Assembly: GCF_001424705.1 (NCBI RefSeq)
Contig: NZ_LMRA01000044.1
Location: 1,189 to 65,188, forward strand
DNA from: Methylobacterium sp. Leaf465
GTDB lineage: Bacteria > Pseudomonadota > Alphaproteobacteria > Rhizobiales > Beijerinckiaceae
DNA: 64,000 bases
Reading direction: 5' to 3'
In this document: in pieces, positions 43,238 through 52,239 of the stretch
Numbering within the stretch: position 1 is the first letter of the stretch
Layout of the letters: each line of letters opens with the position of its first letter
Made by a program: the position numbers and the translations under genes
The notes under the pieces: model-generated
The model's input: only the letters and a program-made list of their open reading frames with translations
Told to the model about the DNA's origin: nothing
Databases searched by the model: none

Positions 43238-44785
43238 TCAATCCGCTGCGACGATCCGGCCTTCGAGGCCGAACAGGCGACCGAGACCGCGCACCCTGTT
43301 GAGGATCCGATCACCGGGAAGGGAACCCAGGTCCGCAGGAAGGGTCAGCGTCACCCGGCCACTCTCGATGGTGACGGGAATCCGCCCGAGGGCTCCCGCC
43401 ATGCCGGCCGAGAGCGGAAAGGCGAGGCGCAGCAGGGCGCCGAGCAGACGGGCGCGCTCGAACAGGCGGGGGCCCGCCAGGTTGCGCAGCATCGGGCTCG
43501 CCTTCTCGGGGGCGATTCCCTCGTGGCGGAAGTAGATGGCCAGTGCCAGATAGGCCCGGCCTGGATGGTCGATCCCGACGAAAGCCGCGTGGGTGATCAC
43601 GTTGACGCTCTGCTCGCCGCGGTAATCCGGGTGCGCCCGCCAGCCGATATCGGACAGGAGGCAGGCTGCGTGGCGCAGGCGACGCTCGTCGGCAGTCTCC
43701 GGTTGATCGAGGCTGGCGATGAAGCGGTCGCTCCAGGTGATGAGGTCCTCCGCATGGCCCGGCGAGCGGGCACGCAAGGTGTTCAATTCGGCCGCCGCCG
43801 CCAGCAGCGGGTCGGCAAGGCGTGCGTCGCGGTCGAGCTGCTCGTAGAGCAGGCCCTCGCGCACGCCGCTGGCGGAGACGGCGAGCTCGCGCGGACGTCC
43901 GATCCGGATGATCTCTTCCAGCACCACGGCCCCGTAAGCGAGGAGGGGACGGCGCGCTTCGGAGACGCTCTCCACATCCTGCAGCAGGGCCGCGTCGGTG
44001 CGCTCCACCACTTCGAGGAAGTTCAGCTCGTCCGACGGCTCGACGCTGTAGCCGTGCATGACGTGCAGCGGGTATCCCCGGGCCGATTGGTGCAGCCGCG
44101 CGAGCGCGCGCCACGTCCCCCCGACGGCGTAGAAGCTGCGCCCGCGCAGGGTCTCCAGCTGGGGCGCCGCCTTCTTCAGGTTCTCCCGGACGATCTTGAG
44201 GGCCTTCTTGACCGAGCCGCCCGAGAGATCCTGGAGGGCAAGGCCGCCGAGCGGCATCGTCACGCCCATCCCCACCGTGGCCCCGCGCACATCCACCAGT
44301 TCCAGGGAGCCCCCGCCGAGGTCGCCCACGACCCCGTCGGGCGCGTGGAAGCCCGAGATGACGCCGAGCGCCGAGAGCTCGGCCTCGCGCCGGCCGGAGA
44401 GCAGTTCGATGCGCTGGCCGCAGGCGGCTTCCGCCGCGGCGAGAAATTCCTGGCCGTTCTCGGCGTCGCGCGCGGCGGCGGTGGCCAGCACGAAGGTGCG
44501 CGACACGCGCATGGTTTCGCACAGCACGCGGAAGCGCGCGAGCGCGACCAGTGCCCGGCGCACCGCCTCCTCGTTGAGGCGGCCCGTGGAGAGCACGTTG
44601 CGGCCGAGGCCGCACAGCACCTTCTCGTTATAGAGCGGAGTGGGCGCCCGGGTCAGGCCGTCATAGGCGACGAGCCGTACCGAGTTCGAGCCGATGTCGA
44701 TGATCGCCACCGGCTCGATGTGGTCCCCGGCCCCGGACAAGGGGATGCCCTGGACGGGCGCGGGGCGGGCTGGGTCGAGGCCCAT
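43238..44785 (-). CDS. ppx: Exopolyphosphatase/GppA-type phosphatase
   Basis: A 515-residue enzyme of the Ppx/GppA family, which removes terminal phosphate from polyphosphate or hydrolyses pppGpp. The actin-like ATPase fold is marked by IIDIGSNSVRLVAYD at the N-terminus and VGDLGGGSLELVDV in the second half of the fold. FVLATAAARDAENG follows the family pattern. The C-terminal helical part with LRHAACLLSDIGWRAHPDYR is HD-like, as in longer Ppx forms. ATG 44785 follows AGAGGAG. It lies 22 bases after ppk in the same operon, which favours polyphosphate as the substrate. Confidence 0.92.
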   Translation of the reverse strand: MGLDPARPAPVQGIPLSGAGDHIEPVAIIDIGSNSVRLVAYDGLTRAPTPLYNEKVLCGLGRNVLSTGRLNEEAVRRALVALARFRVLCETMRVSRTFVLATAAARDAENGQEFLAAAEAACGQRIELLSGRREAELSALGVISGFHAPDGVVGDLGGGSLELVDVRGATVGMGVTMPLGGLALQDLSGGSVKKALKIVRENLKKAAPQLETLRGRSFYAVGGTWRALARLHQSARGYPLHVMHGYSVEPSDELNFLEVVERTDAALLQDVESVSEARRPLLAYGAVVLEEIIRIGRPRELAVSASGVREGLLYEQLDRDARLADPLLAAAAELNTLRARSPGHAEDLITWSDRFIASLDQPETADERRLRHAACLLSDIGWRAHPDYRGEQSVNVITHAAFVGIDHPGRAYLALAIYFRHEGIAPEKASPMLRNLAGPRLFERARLLGALLRLAFPLSAGMAGALGRIPVTIESGRVTLTLPADLGSLPGDRILNRVRGLGRLFGLEGRIVAAD

Positions 44786-44807
44786 GCGGGCTCCTCTGGA
44801 CGGTCCG

Positions 44808-47237
44808 TCAGCCACGCTGCGCGCGTCGGCTCAGGGCGCGTGGGCTCGACTTCTTCGACGACTTGCCGCGCCCGGAGAGGCTCGGATTCGTCATGAAATA
44901 CTTGTGCGCATTGAACGGCTCCTCCCCTTCGGCAGGTTGGATCCGTTCGCTGGCACCAGACGCCAGTACACGCCAGCTTTGGCGGTTGTCGAGGAGATTG
45001 GCCAGCATGATCTGGTCCAGCACCTGCTGATGCACCGTTGGATTGGTGATCGGCAGGAGCGCCTCGACGCGGCGATCGAGATTCCGGCTCATCAGGTCGG
45101 CTGACGAGATGTAGACGACGGCCTTGGGGTGGGGCAGCCCGACACCGTTGCCGAAGCAGTAGATGCGTCCATGCTCCAGGAAGCGCCCGACGATCGATTT
45201 GACGCGGATCGTCTCCGACAGCCCCGGGATTCCTGGGCGCAGACAGCAGATGCCGCGCACCACGCAGTCGATCTGGACCCCCGCCTGGGAGGCGTCGTAG
45301 AGCGCATCGATGATCTGCTGGTCGACCAGCGAGTTGCATTTGATCCAGATCGCGGCTGGGCGTCCGGCCTTCGCATGGGCCACCTCCGCCTCGATGTTCT
45401 CCAAGAGGCGCGGTTTCAGGGTCAACGGCGAGACCGACATCCGCTCCAGCTCGGCGGGCTCGGCGTAGCCGGTGATGAAGTTGAAGATCCGGCTGACGTC
45501 CCGCGCCACGGCGGGATCGGCGGTGAAGAAGGACAGGTCGGTGTAAATGCGCGCGGTGATCGGATGGTAGTTGCCGGTGCCGACGTGGCAGTAGGTGACG
45601 AGGCGGTCGCCCTCGCGCCGGACCACCATCGACAGCTTGGCATGGGTTTTGAGCTCGATGAAGCCGAACACGACCTGCGCGCCGGCCTTCTCCAGGTTGC
45701 GCGCCCACCGGATGTTGGCCTCCTCGTCAAAGCGGGCCTTCAGCTCGACCAGCGCCGTCACCGACTTGCCGAGCTCGGCGGCCTCCGCCAGGGCCGCGAC
45801 GATCGGCGAGTTCGAGGAGGTGCGGTAGAGCGTCTGCTTGATCGCCACCACGTTGGGGTCGCGGGCGGCCTGGGCGAGGAACTGCACCACCGCATCGAAG
45901 GATTCGTAGGGGTGGTGGACGATGAAGTCCTTCTGTCGGATCGCCGCGAAGACGTCGCCGCCGCTCTCGCGAATGCGCTCGGGGAAGCGGGGGTTGTAGG
46001 ACTTGAACTTCAGGTCCGGCCGATCGATGCCGACGATCTGCGATAGCTCGTTGAGGGCGAGCATCCCCTCCACGAAGATCACCGCGTCGCTGCTGATCTC
46101 GAGCTCGTCGGCCACGAAGGCACGCAGGTCCTCGGGCATCCCGGCCTCGACCTCCAGCCGGATGACGACGCCGCGGCGGCGCTGCTTGAGGGCCGTCTCG
46201 AAATGCAGGACGAGATCCTCGGCCTCCTCCTCGATCTCGAGGTCCGAGTCGCGGATGACGCGGAACGCGCCCTGTCCGCGCAAGGCATAGCCGGGGAAGA
46301 GCCGCCCGGTGAACAGCACGATGACCTGCTCGATGGCGATGAAGCGGGCGGTCGCATCGTTCTCGGCATCCGGCAGGCGCACGAAGCGGTCGAGCACCGC
46401 TGGCAGACGGATCAGCGCGCGCAGGGTCCGGCCGTCGCGGGGGCGCACCAGCATCAGTGCGATGGTGGAGCCGAGATTCGGGATGAACGGGAACGGGTGC
46501 GCCGGATCGATGGCGAGCGGCGTCAGGACCGGAAAGACGTGGTTGAGGAAGTAGTCCTCCAGCCACGCCTTGTGATCCTGGGTCAGGCCCGCGGGCTCCA
46601 TGAGCTCGATGCCGACGCCGAGGAGTTCACCGCGCAGCTCGCGCCAGCGCGCCTGCTGGTCGAGGGCGAGGCGAGAGACCTCGGTCCCCACCCGCGCCAG
46701 CTGCTCGGCCGGGGTCAGGCCGTCCTGCGAGGGCAGGACGAGACCGGCACGAACCTGGTCGTGCAGGCCAGCGACGCGCACCATGAAGAATTCGTCGAGG
46801 TTGTTGGCCGAGATTGAGAGGAACCGGACCTGCTCCAGAAGGGGGTGGTTGGCGTTCGAGGCCTCCTCCAGCACCCGGCGATTGAACTGGAGCCAGGACA
46901 GTTCGCGGTTGACGAAGCGCTCGGGCGAGTGGCGCAGGGCGAGCCCTGCCTCTCGCACGGAATCACGCGCCTCCACACCTGGGAGGCCCTCGGCGGGAGG
47001 GAGCGGCAGGTCTCCGGGAGGCGGCAGGTCGAGATCGGCATCGGGCAGGGCATTGGATACGGGCGCCTTGGCATCCGCGAGCGCGTCCCGGATCGTCTTC
47101 CCCGGCTGAGGTTTGGAGGCTACCGCTGCGGGCTGCCCGGTCCGCCGGGCGGCGGGCCGGGCAGCCCGCGTGCGGCCCTCGGTGACACGCGGGGTTCCGG
47201 CATCCGATGCGGTCGTGTCCGAGTCCATGTCCGCCAA
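44808..47237 (-). CDS. ppk: Polyphosphate kinase 1
   Basis: An 809-residue enzyme that builds polyphosphate from ATP reversibly. After an N-terminal extension of about 100 residues, rich in alanine and proline, the family sequence begins at [20 protein letters not shown]. The phosphohistidine region is in [14 protein letters not shown] with [24 protein letters not shown] and [10 protein letters not shown] are further marks. The start is a TTG at 47237, with AGGAG 8 bases upstream; an in-frame ATG at 47228 is too far from that site. The C-terminus extends past the usual end with a serine/lysine/arginine-rich tail. It is followed by ppx. Confidence 0.95.
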   Translation of the reverse strand: MADMDSDTTASDAGTPRVTEGRTRAARPAARRTGQPAAVASKPQPGKTIRDALADAKAPVSNALPDADLDLPPPGDLPLPPAEGLPGVEARDSVREAGLALRHSPERFVNRELSWLQFNRRVLEEASNANHPLLEQVRFLSISANNLDEFFMVRVAGLHDQVRAGLVLPSQDGLTPAEQLARVGTEVSRLALDQQARWRELRGELLGVGIELMEPAGLTQDHKAWLEDYFLNHVFPVLTPLAIDPAHPFPFIPNLGSTIALMLVRPRDGRTLRALIRLPAVLDRFVRLPDAENDATARFIAIEQVIVLFTGRLFPGYALRGQGAFRVIRDSDLEIEEEAEDLVLHFETALKQRRRGVVIRLEVEAGMPEDLRAFVADELEISSDAVIFVEGMLALNELSQIVGIDRPDLKFKSYNPRFPERIRESGGDVFAAIRQKDFIVHHPYESFDAVVQFLAQAARDPNVVAIKQTLYRTSSNSPIVAALAEAAELGKSVTALVELKARFDEEANIRWARNLEKAGAQVVFGFIELKTHAKLSMVVRREGDRLVTYCHVGTGNYHPITARIYTDLSFFTADPAVARDVSRIFNFITGYAEPAELERMSVSPLTLKPRLLENIEAEVAHAKAGRPAAIWIKCNSLVDQQIIDALYDASQAGVQIDCVVRGICCLRPGIPGLSETIRVKSIVGRFLEHGRIYCFGNGVGLPHPKAVVYISSADLMSRNLDRRVEALLPITNPTVHQQVLDQIMLANLLDNRQSWRVLASGASERIQPAEGEEPFNAHKYFMTNPSLSGRGKSSKKSSPRALSRRAQRG

Positions 47238-47348
47238 GAGTTCGTCTCCTACAGGTCTTCGAGGGTCGGCGTCGTAGCATGGGCCGGGCCGGCGTTTGTG
47301 ACGGTTGCATGACGATCTTCGGCCGTTGGTCGTGTAGCCAGGCCGCCG

Positions 47349-48113
47349 TCAGATCGGAGCATGATCCCCGGGATCCGTCTCGTCCTCGTCCTCCGGTTCT
47401 TCGGCCCCGAAGCCAAGGTGCTCCAGCACTGCCAGCGCCAGTGGCTTGGTGATGCGTCGACCCCGGCTGAGGGCATCCCGGTCCAGGGCGGTGACCACTT
47501 CTCGGGCGCGCCCGAGGGAGCGGTCGATCCGCAGGGCCAGAGCCTCCACGATGGCGAGATCCACCACCAGCTGCCGGTCGACGAACAGCTTGACGAGGAC
47601 CGCGCGCAACAGGGCGTCGTCCGGGGGCAGGATGGTGGCGCCGGGGGCGAGGCGCAGGCGGGAACGCAGGTCCGCCGTCGTCAGGCCCAGCCCCTCCACC
47701 GAGGTGGCGGAAGTGACCAGCACCGGGCAGCCCCGTTCGCGCGCGAGGTTGAGGAGGTGGAACAGGGCCGCCTCGTCGCGGGGCGCGCTCCCGTCCGCTC
47801 CCACTCGGTCGATGTCCTCGATCACCAGGGCGCCGTTGGAGAGGAAGCGCGGCACCGTCGCAGCGGTGATCTCCGAAGCCTGGGCCGTCCAGGCGTGGGA
47901 GCGGGTCGCCCAGATCGAGGCGAGATGGCTCTTGCCGCTCCCCGGTGGTCCGGTGAGCAGGCACACCGTGTCGGGCCAGTTGGGCCAAGCCTCGACCAGC
48001 GTATAGGCGGCCTCGTTGGCCGGGCCCACGAGGAAGTCCTCGCGGCCGTAGCGCGGGTCGGCCGGCAGGTCGAAGGCCAGCTGCTTCGGGGGGACGGTGT
48101 CGCGGGTTGCCAT
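47349..48113 (-). CDS. hdaA: HdaA, DnaA-related regulator of replication initiation
   Basis: A 254-residue protein resembling DnaA domain III. The Walker A motif is LLTGPPGSGKSHL, with ALVIEDIDRVG as Walker B. The N-terminal KQLAFDLP looks like a sliding-clamp binding motif (QLxFDLP), as in HdaA and Hda, which together with the DNA polymerase beta clamp promote hydrolysis of DnaA-bound ATP. The DNA-binding domain IV of DnaA is missing. Its start codon immediately follows the stop of the AI-2E permease gene (TGA then ATG), so the two are surely cotranscribed. The acidic C-terminal tail (EEPEDEDETDPGD) is unusual. Confidence 0.9.
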   Translation of the reverse strand: MATRDTVPPKQLAFDLPADPRYGREDFLVGPANEAAYTLVEAWPNWPDTVCLLTGPPGSGKSHLASIWATRSHAWTAQASEITAATVPRFLSNGALVIEDIDRVGADGSAPRDEAALFHLLNLARERGCPVLVTSATSVEGLGLTTADLRSRLRLAPGATILPPDDALLRAVLVKLFVDRQLVVDLAIVEALALRIDRSLGRAREVVTALDRDALSRGRRITKPLALAVLEHLGFGAEEPEDEDETDPGDHAPI

Positions 48114-49205
48114 TCAGGGTTCAGGCTTCGACAGGAGCGCGGGTGCGTCCGCGTAGTAAAGCGGACTCTGGAGGTAACGCTCCAGGACGAAGCGGACCAG
48201 CACGCCGATGGACGCCGCCACCGGAACGGCCAGCAACAGCCCGAGGAATCCGAACAGCGAGCCGAAGGCGAGGAGTGCGAACATCAGCCAGACCGGATGA
48301 AGACCCACCGATTCGCCCACGAGCTTGGGCGAGATGATGTTGCCTTCGAGGAACTGTCCCACCGCGAACACCCCGATGGTCAGGCCGATATGCAGCCAGT
48401 CGGAACCTGGCCAGAACTGCGCCAGGGCGACCCCGACCGAGAGCAGGAAGCCGGTCAGCGTCCCCACGTAGGGGATGAAGGTGAGGAAGCCGGCGATCAG
48501 GCCGATGAGGACGCCGAAGTTCAATCCGACGAAGAAGAGGCCGACGGCGTAGAAGGTGCCGAGGATGAGGCAGACCAGGGTCTGCCCGCGGACGAACCCC
48601 GTCACCGCCCCGTCGATCTCGCGCCCGAGGCGCCGGACCACCGGGCGATGCCGGGGAGGCACCCAGCCGTCGAGGGTCGCGATCATCCGGTCCCAATCGA
48701 CGAGGAGGTAGAATGCCACCACGGGCGTGACGACGAGGAGCGACGCGATGGAAATCAGCGCTTGGCTGCCCGACCACAAGGATTTCAGGAAGGTCAGGAA
48801 CCAGGTGCCGCCCTGTCCCACCAAGGTGCCGACCTGCGACTGCAGATCGGTGAGCACGTCGGCGCCTCCCACCCGTTGCAGCAGTGGGCCGGCCCGTTCG
48901 GCGAGGATGCCCTGCAGCCGTGAGACCATGCCGGGCAGAGTCGCCACGAGGGCGGAGACCTGATTGGCGGCGAGCGGCACCACGAGAAGCAGGGCCACCA
49001 CGAGCCCGACGACGAAGACCGCGAGGATGAGGAGCGAGGCCGAGAGCCGCCCGAGCCCAAGGCGCTCGAGTCGGTCCGCGATCGGGTCGAGGAGGTAGGC
49101 CAACGCGAGGCCCGCCACGAAGGGCAGCATGACGTCGGCGAGCAGATAGAGCAGGAGGGCGACGCCCACGAGGGCCATCAGCCCGATCATCGCCCTGCCG
49201 CGCAT
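48114..49205 (-). CDS. AI-2E family transporter (PerM/YdiK-like permease)
   Basis: A 363-residue inner-membrane protein with about eight hydrophobic helices and the family features YLLDPIADRLERLGLGRLSA, GLIAGFLTFIPYVGTLTGF and GESVGLHPVWLMFALLAFG. Members are annotated as AI-2 exporters or Na+/H+ antiporters, but for most the role is unknown. In alphaproteobacteria this gene commonly sits between purM and hdaA, as here. ATG 49205 is chosen because it follows GGGACGGGG and leads straight into the first helix; the frame is open to 49259. Confidence 0.88.
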   Translation of the reverse strand: MRGRAMIGLMALVGVALLLYLLADVMLPFVAGLALAYLLDPIADRLERLGLGRLSASLLILAVFVVGLVVALLLVVPLAANQVSALVATLPGMVSRLQGILAERAGPLLQRVGGADVLTDLQSQVGTLVGQGGTWFLTFLKSLWSGSQALISIASLLVVTPVVAFYLLVDWDRMIATLDGWVPPRHRPVVRRLGREIDGAVTGFVRGQTLVCLILGTFYAVGLFFVGLNFGVLIGLIAGFLTFIPYVGTLTGFLLSVGVALAQFWPGSDWLHIGLTIGVFAVGQFLEGNIISPKLVGESVGLHPVWLMFALLAFGSLFGFLGLLLAVPVAASIGVLVRFVLERYLQSPLYYADAPALLSKPEP

Positions 49206-49457
49206 CGGCCGTTCCCCGTCCCAATCGTCGTGTGCGCGACGTCGCCGTTCGCGGATCAACAGTGGGAACGGGAGGGGACGCGGTCAAGGCTGCAGGGCGC
49301 ATGCCGACGTTTCACGTGCGCCGCTGTCGGAGCCTCGGCTGCGGACCTTGGTGCGAATCCCCGCGACCTGCGATGCGCTCGCTGCGAGGACGGACTCGCG
49401 AAGGCGCGCGGGAGCGGTTAGAGGTCGCGGAACACGGACCTTCGGAGAGCGGCGCGG

Positions 49458-50525
49458 ATGACCGGCGAGCCCAGACACGGAATGACCTACGCGGACGCGG
49501 GCGTCGACATCGATGCTGGCAACGCCATGGTCGAGACGATCAAGCCGCTGGTGCGCGCCACGCGCCGGCCGGGGGCGGATGCCGAGATCGGCGGGTTCGG
49601 CGGCCTGTTCGATCTGAAGGCCGCAGGTTTCAAGGATCCGATCCTGGTGGCGGCCAATGACGGCGTCGGCACCAAGGTGAAGATTGCCATCGAGACGAAC
49701 CGGCACGACACCATCGGCATCGATCTCGTGGCCATGTGCGTCAACGACATCATCGTACAGGGCGCCGAGCCGCTGTTTTTCCTCGACTATTTCGCTACCG
49801 CCAAGCTGGTGCCGGGAGTGGGCGCCGACATCGTGCGCGGCATCGCGGCCGGGTGCCGGCTCGCCGGCTGTGCGCTGATCGGTGGCGAGACTGCCGAGAT
49901 GCCGGGCCTCTACGACGGCTCCGATTACGATCTGGCCGGCTTCAGCGTCGGGGCGGCCGAGCGCGGGACCCTGCTGCCGCGCGGCAACATCGTGCCCGGC
50001 GATGTCGTCCTGGGCCTGCCGTCCTCGGGCGTCCATTCCAACGGCTTTTCGCTGGTGCGCCGCATCGTCGAGAAGAGCGGCCTGTCCTACGACGATCCCG
50101 CGCCCTTCGAGCCTGCCCGGACCCTCGGCGAGGCCCTGCTGGAGCCAACCCAGATCTACGTCAAGCCGCTGCTGGCGGCCCTGCGCACCACCGATGGGAT
50201 CAAGGCCCTCGCCCACATCACCGGCGGCGGTTTCCCTGACAACCTGCCCCGGGTGCTGCCCGACGGCGTCGGCATCAGCATCGACCTCGACGCGATCATC
50301 CCGCCCCCGGTCTTCGGCTGGCTGTCGGAGGTCGGCGGAGTCGCCGAATCCGAGATGCTGCGCACCTTCAACTGCGGCATCGGCATGGTCGTGGTGGTGG
50401 CGCCCGAGAGCGTGAGCGCCGTGTCGAAGGCCCTCGACCTGGGTGGTGCCTCCCCGGTCCGCCTCGGCCGCATCACCCCGCGTGGGGCCGAGCCCGTGAC
50501 CTTCGAAGGCCGGCTCGCCTTCTGA
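49458..50525 (+). CDS. purM: Phosphoribosylformylglycinamidine cyclo-ligase (AIR synthetase)
   Basis: A 355-residue purine biosynthesis enzyme that closes the imidazole ring of FGAM to AIR using ATP. Family marks are [20 protein letters not shown] at the N-terminus, [34 protein letters not shown]-type sequence ([19 protein letters not shown]), [13 protein letters not shown] and [21 protein letters not shown] precedes ATG 49458; an in-frame ATG at 49482 would start at the conserved TYADAG. It overlaps purN by one base and is divergent from the AI-2E permease gene. The 250-base upstream gap (49206-49457) shows no riboswitch. Confidence 0.95.
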   Translation: MTGEPRHGMTYADAGVDIDAGNAMVETIKPLVRATRRPGADAEIGGFGGLFDLKAAGFKDPILVAANDGVGTKVKIAIETNRHDTIGIDLVAMCVNDIIVQGAEPLFFLDYFATAKLVPGVGADIVRGIAAGCRLAGCALIGGETAEMPGLYDGSDYDLAGFSVGAAERGTLLPRGNIVPGDVVLGLPSSGVHSNGFSLVRRIVEKSGLSYDDPAPFEPARTLGEALLEPTQIYVKPLLAALRTTDGIKALAHITGGGFPDNLPRVLPDGVGISIDLDAIIPPPVFGWLSEVGGVAESEMLRTFNCGIGMVVVVAPESVSAVSKALDLGGASPVRLGRITPRGAEPVTFEGRLAF

Positions 50526-51199
50526 TGGCGGCCGCGCAGACATCATCGGTCGGAGGCAAGACCCGTGTCGCGATCCTCATTTCGGGGCGCGGCTCGAACA
50601 TGGCTTCGCTGATCGCGGCGGCCGAGGCGCCGGATTATCCCGCCGAGATCCTGCTGGTGGCATCCAACCGGCCCGAAGCGCCCGGCCTGACCTACGCCGC
50701 TGAGCGTGGCATCCCGACCCGTGCCCTCGATCACCGGGCCTATTCGAGCCGGGAGGCCTTCGACGCCGCGCTGAACGTCGAATTGGAGGCGGCCGGTATC
50801 GACCTCGTGTGTCTCGCCGGATTCATGCGGATCTTCACCGCCGGGTTCGTCGAGACCTGGGCCGGCCGGATGATCAACATCCATCCCTCCCTGCTGCCGT
50901 TGTTCAAGGGCGTGCACACCCATGAACAGGCGCTCGCCGCCGGGGTGCGGCTGCATGGCTGCACCGTGCATTACGTCGTGCCCGAGCTCGATGCCGGCCC
51001 CATCATCGCACAGGGGGCCGTGCCGGTCCGGCCCGGCGACGATTCCGACGCCCTTGCCGCTCGCATCCTGGTGCAGGAGCACCGGCTCTATCCCCAAGCC
51101 TTGGCTCTCGTCGCGGGCGGAAAGGCCCGGCTCGATGGCGCGCGGGTGGTATTCTCGGAGGAGGTGCCGGAGGCGGAGGGGGCGCTGCTCAGCCTGTAG
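50525..51199 (+). CDS. purN: Phosphoribosylglycinamide formyltransferase
   Basis: A 224-residue enzyme that formylates GAR with 10-formyl-tetrahydrofolate, the third step of purine synthesis. It has the glycine-rich VAILISGRGSNMASLIAA entry, the catalytic region INIHPSLLPLFKGVHTHEQA with asparagine and histidine, and the late HGCTVHYVVPELDAGPII with the catalytic aspartate. The start shares one base with the purM stop (TGATG), so expression is coupled. It converges on pyrB with 22 bases between stops. Confidence 0.95.
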   Translation: MAAAQTSSVGGKTRVAILISGRGSNMASLIAAAEAPDYPAEILLVASNRPEAPGLTYAAERGIPTRALDHRAYSSREAFDAALNVELEAAGIDLVCLAGFMRIFTAGFVETWAGRMINIHPSLLPLFKGVHTHEQALAAGVRLHGCTVHYVVPELDAGPIIAQGAVPVRPGDDSDALAARILVQEHRLYPQALALVAGGKARLDGARVVFSEEVPEAEGALLSL

Positions 51200-51221
51200 G
51201 CGGGCAGACGCCGCAGCCGCC

Positions 51222-52166
51222 TCACGCGTTCGGCAGATGCGTCGCCAGAGCTTCCAGCACCGCCATGCGAACGGCCACGCCCATCTCGACCTGCTCTCTG
51301 ATGAGCGACTGCGCCCCGTCGGCGATTTCCGAAGAGATCTCGACGCCGCGGTTCATCGGGCCCGGATGCATCACGAGGGCGTCGGGTGCGGCCAGCCGCA
51401 GCTTGTCGGCATCGAGGCCGAAATAGCGGAAATACTCCTTCACGGAGGGCACGAAGGAGCCGTTCATGCGCTCGCGCTGCAGGCGCAGCATCATGACGAT
51501 GTCGCAGCCCTCCAGGCCCTTGCGCATGTCGGTGAAGACCTCGACACCGAAGCGCTCGATGCCGGTGGGCAGCAGGGTCGAGGGTCCGATCACCCGGACC
51601 CGCGCACCGAGGGCCTGCAGCAGGATGAGGTTCGAGCGGGCCACGCGACTGTGCAGGACGTCGCCGCAGATCGCGACCCGCAAACCTTCGATCCGGCCCT
51701 TGTTGCGCCGGATCGTCAGCGCGTCGAGGAGCGCCTGCGTCGGGTGCTCGTGGGCACCGTCGCCGGCATTGACCACCGCACAGTCGACCTTGCGGGCCAG
51801 GAGGTGCACGGCGCCGGCCGCGTGATGGCGCACCACGATGATATCGGGCCGCATGGCGTTGAGGGTGGCGGCGGTGTCGATGAGGGTCTCACCCTTCTTC
51901 ACCGAGGACGAGGCCACCGACATGTTCATCACGTCGGCTCCAAGGCGCTTGCCGGCGAGCTCGAAGGAACTCTGCGTCCGCGTCGAGGGCTCGAAGAACA
52001 GATTGATCTGGGTGCGGCCGCGCAGGGTGGTGCGCTTCTTCTCGACCTGACGCGAGAGGGCTACGGCGTCCTCCGCCCGGTCGAGGAGGATCTCGATGTC
52101 GGGTCGGGTGAGCCCCTCGATCCCGAGCAGGTGCCGGTGGGGGAAGCTGGGAGGGGCGGTTGTCAT
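51222..52166 (-). CDS. pyrB: Aspartate carbamoyltransferase catalytic subunit
   Basis: A 314-residue enzyme that makes carbamoyl aspartate in pyrimidine synthesis. The carbamoyl phosphate site [20 protein letters not shown], the [10 protein letters not shown] segment and the aspartate loop [13 protein letters not shown] are intact. The length is normal for a class with a separate or absent regulatory chain; no pyrI or dihydroorotase-like pyrC gene is adjacent in the window. ATG 52166 is preferred because it starts 12 residues before the conserved [13 protein letters not shown]; upstream codons are in the promoter region. Confidence 0.95.
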   Translation of the reverse strand: MTTAPPSFPHRHLLGIEGLTRPDIEILLDRAEDAVALSRQVEKKRTTLRGRTQINLFFEPSTRTQSSFELAGKRLGADVMNMSVASSSVKKGETLIDTAATLNAMRPDIIVVRHHAAGAVHLLARKVDCAVVNAGDGAHEHPTQALLDALTIRRNKGRIEGLRVAICGDVLHSRVARSNLILLQALGARVRVIGPSTLLPTGIERFGVEVFTDMRKGLEGCDIVMMLRLQRERMNGSFVPSVKEYFRYFGLDADKLRLAAPDALVMHPGPMNRGVEISSEIADGAQSLIREQVEMGVAVRMAVLEALATHLPNA

Positions 52167-52239
52167 GGTGGGTCCAGGGCTATAGGCCGCCCCGCAGGGG
52201 CCGGCAAGCACGCTTGGAGCGCCCGCCGGGCTGGCGTCG

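Noticed and set aside
49206-49457. Possible purine riboswitch or regulatory RNA before purM
   Set aside because: No conserved aptamer core or terminator switch could be seen; only ordinary promoter-sized sequence.
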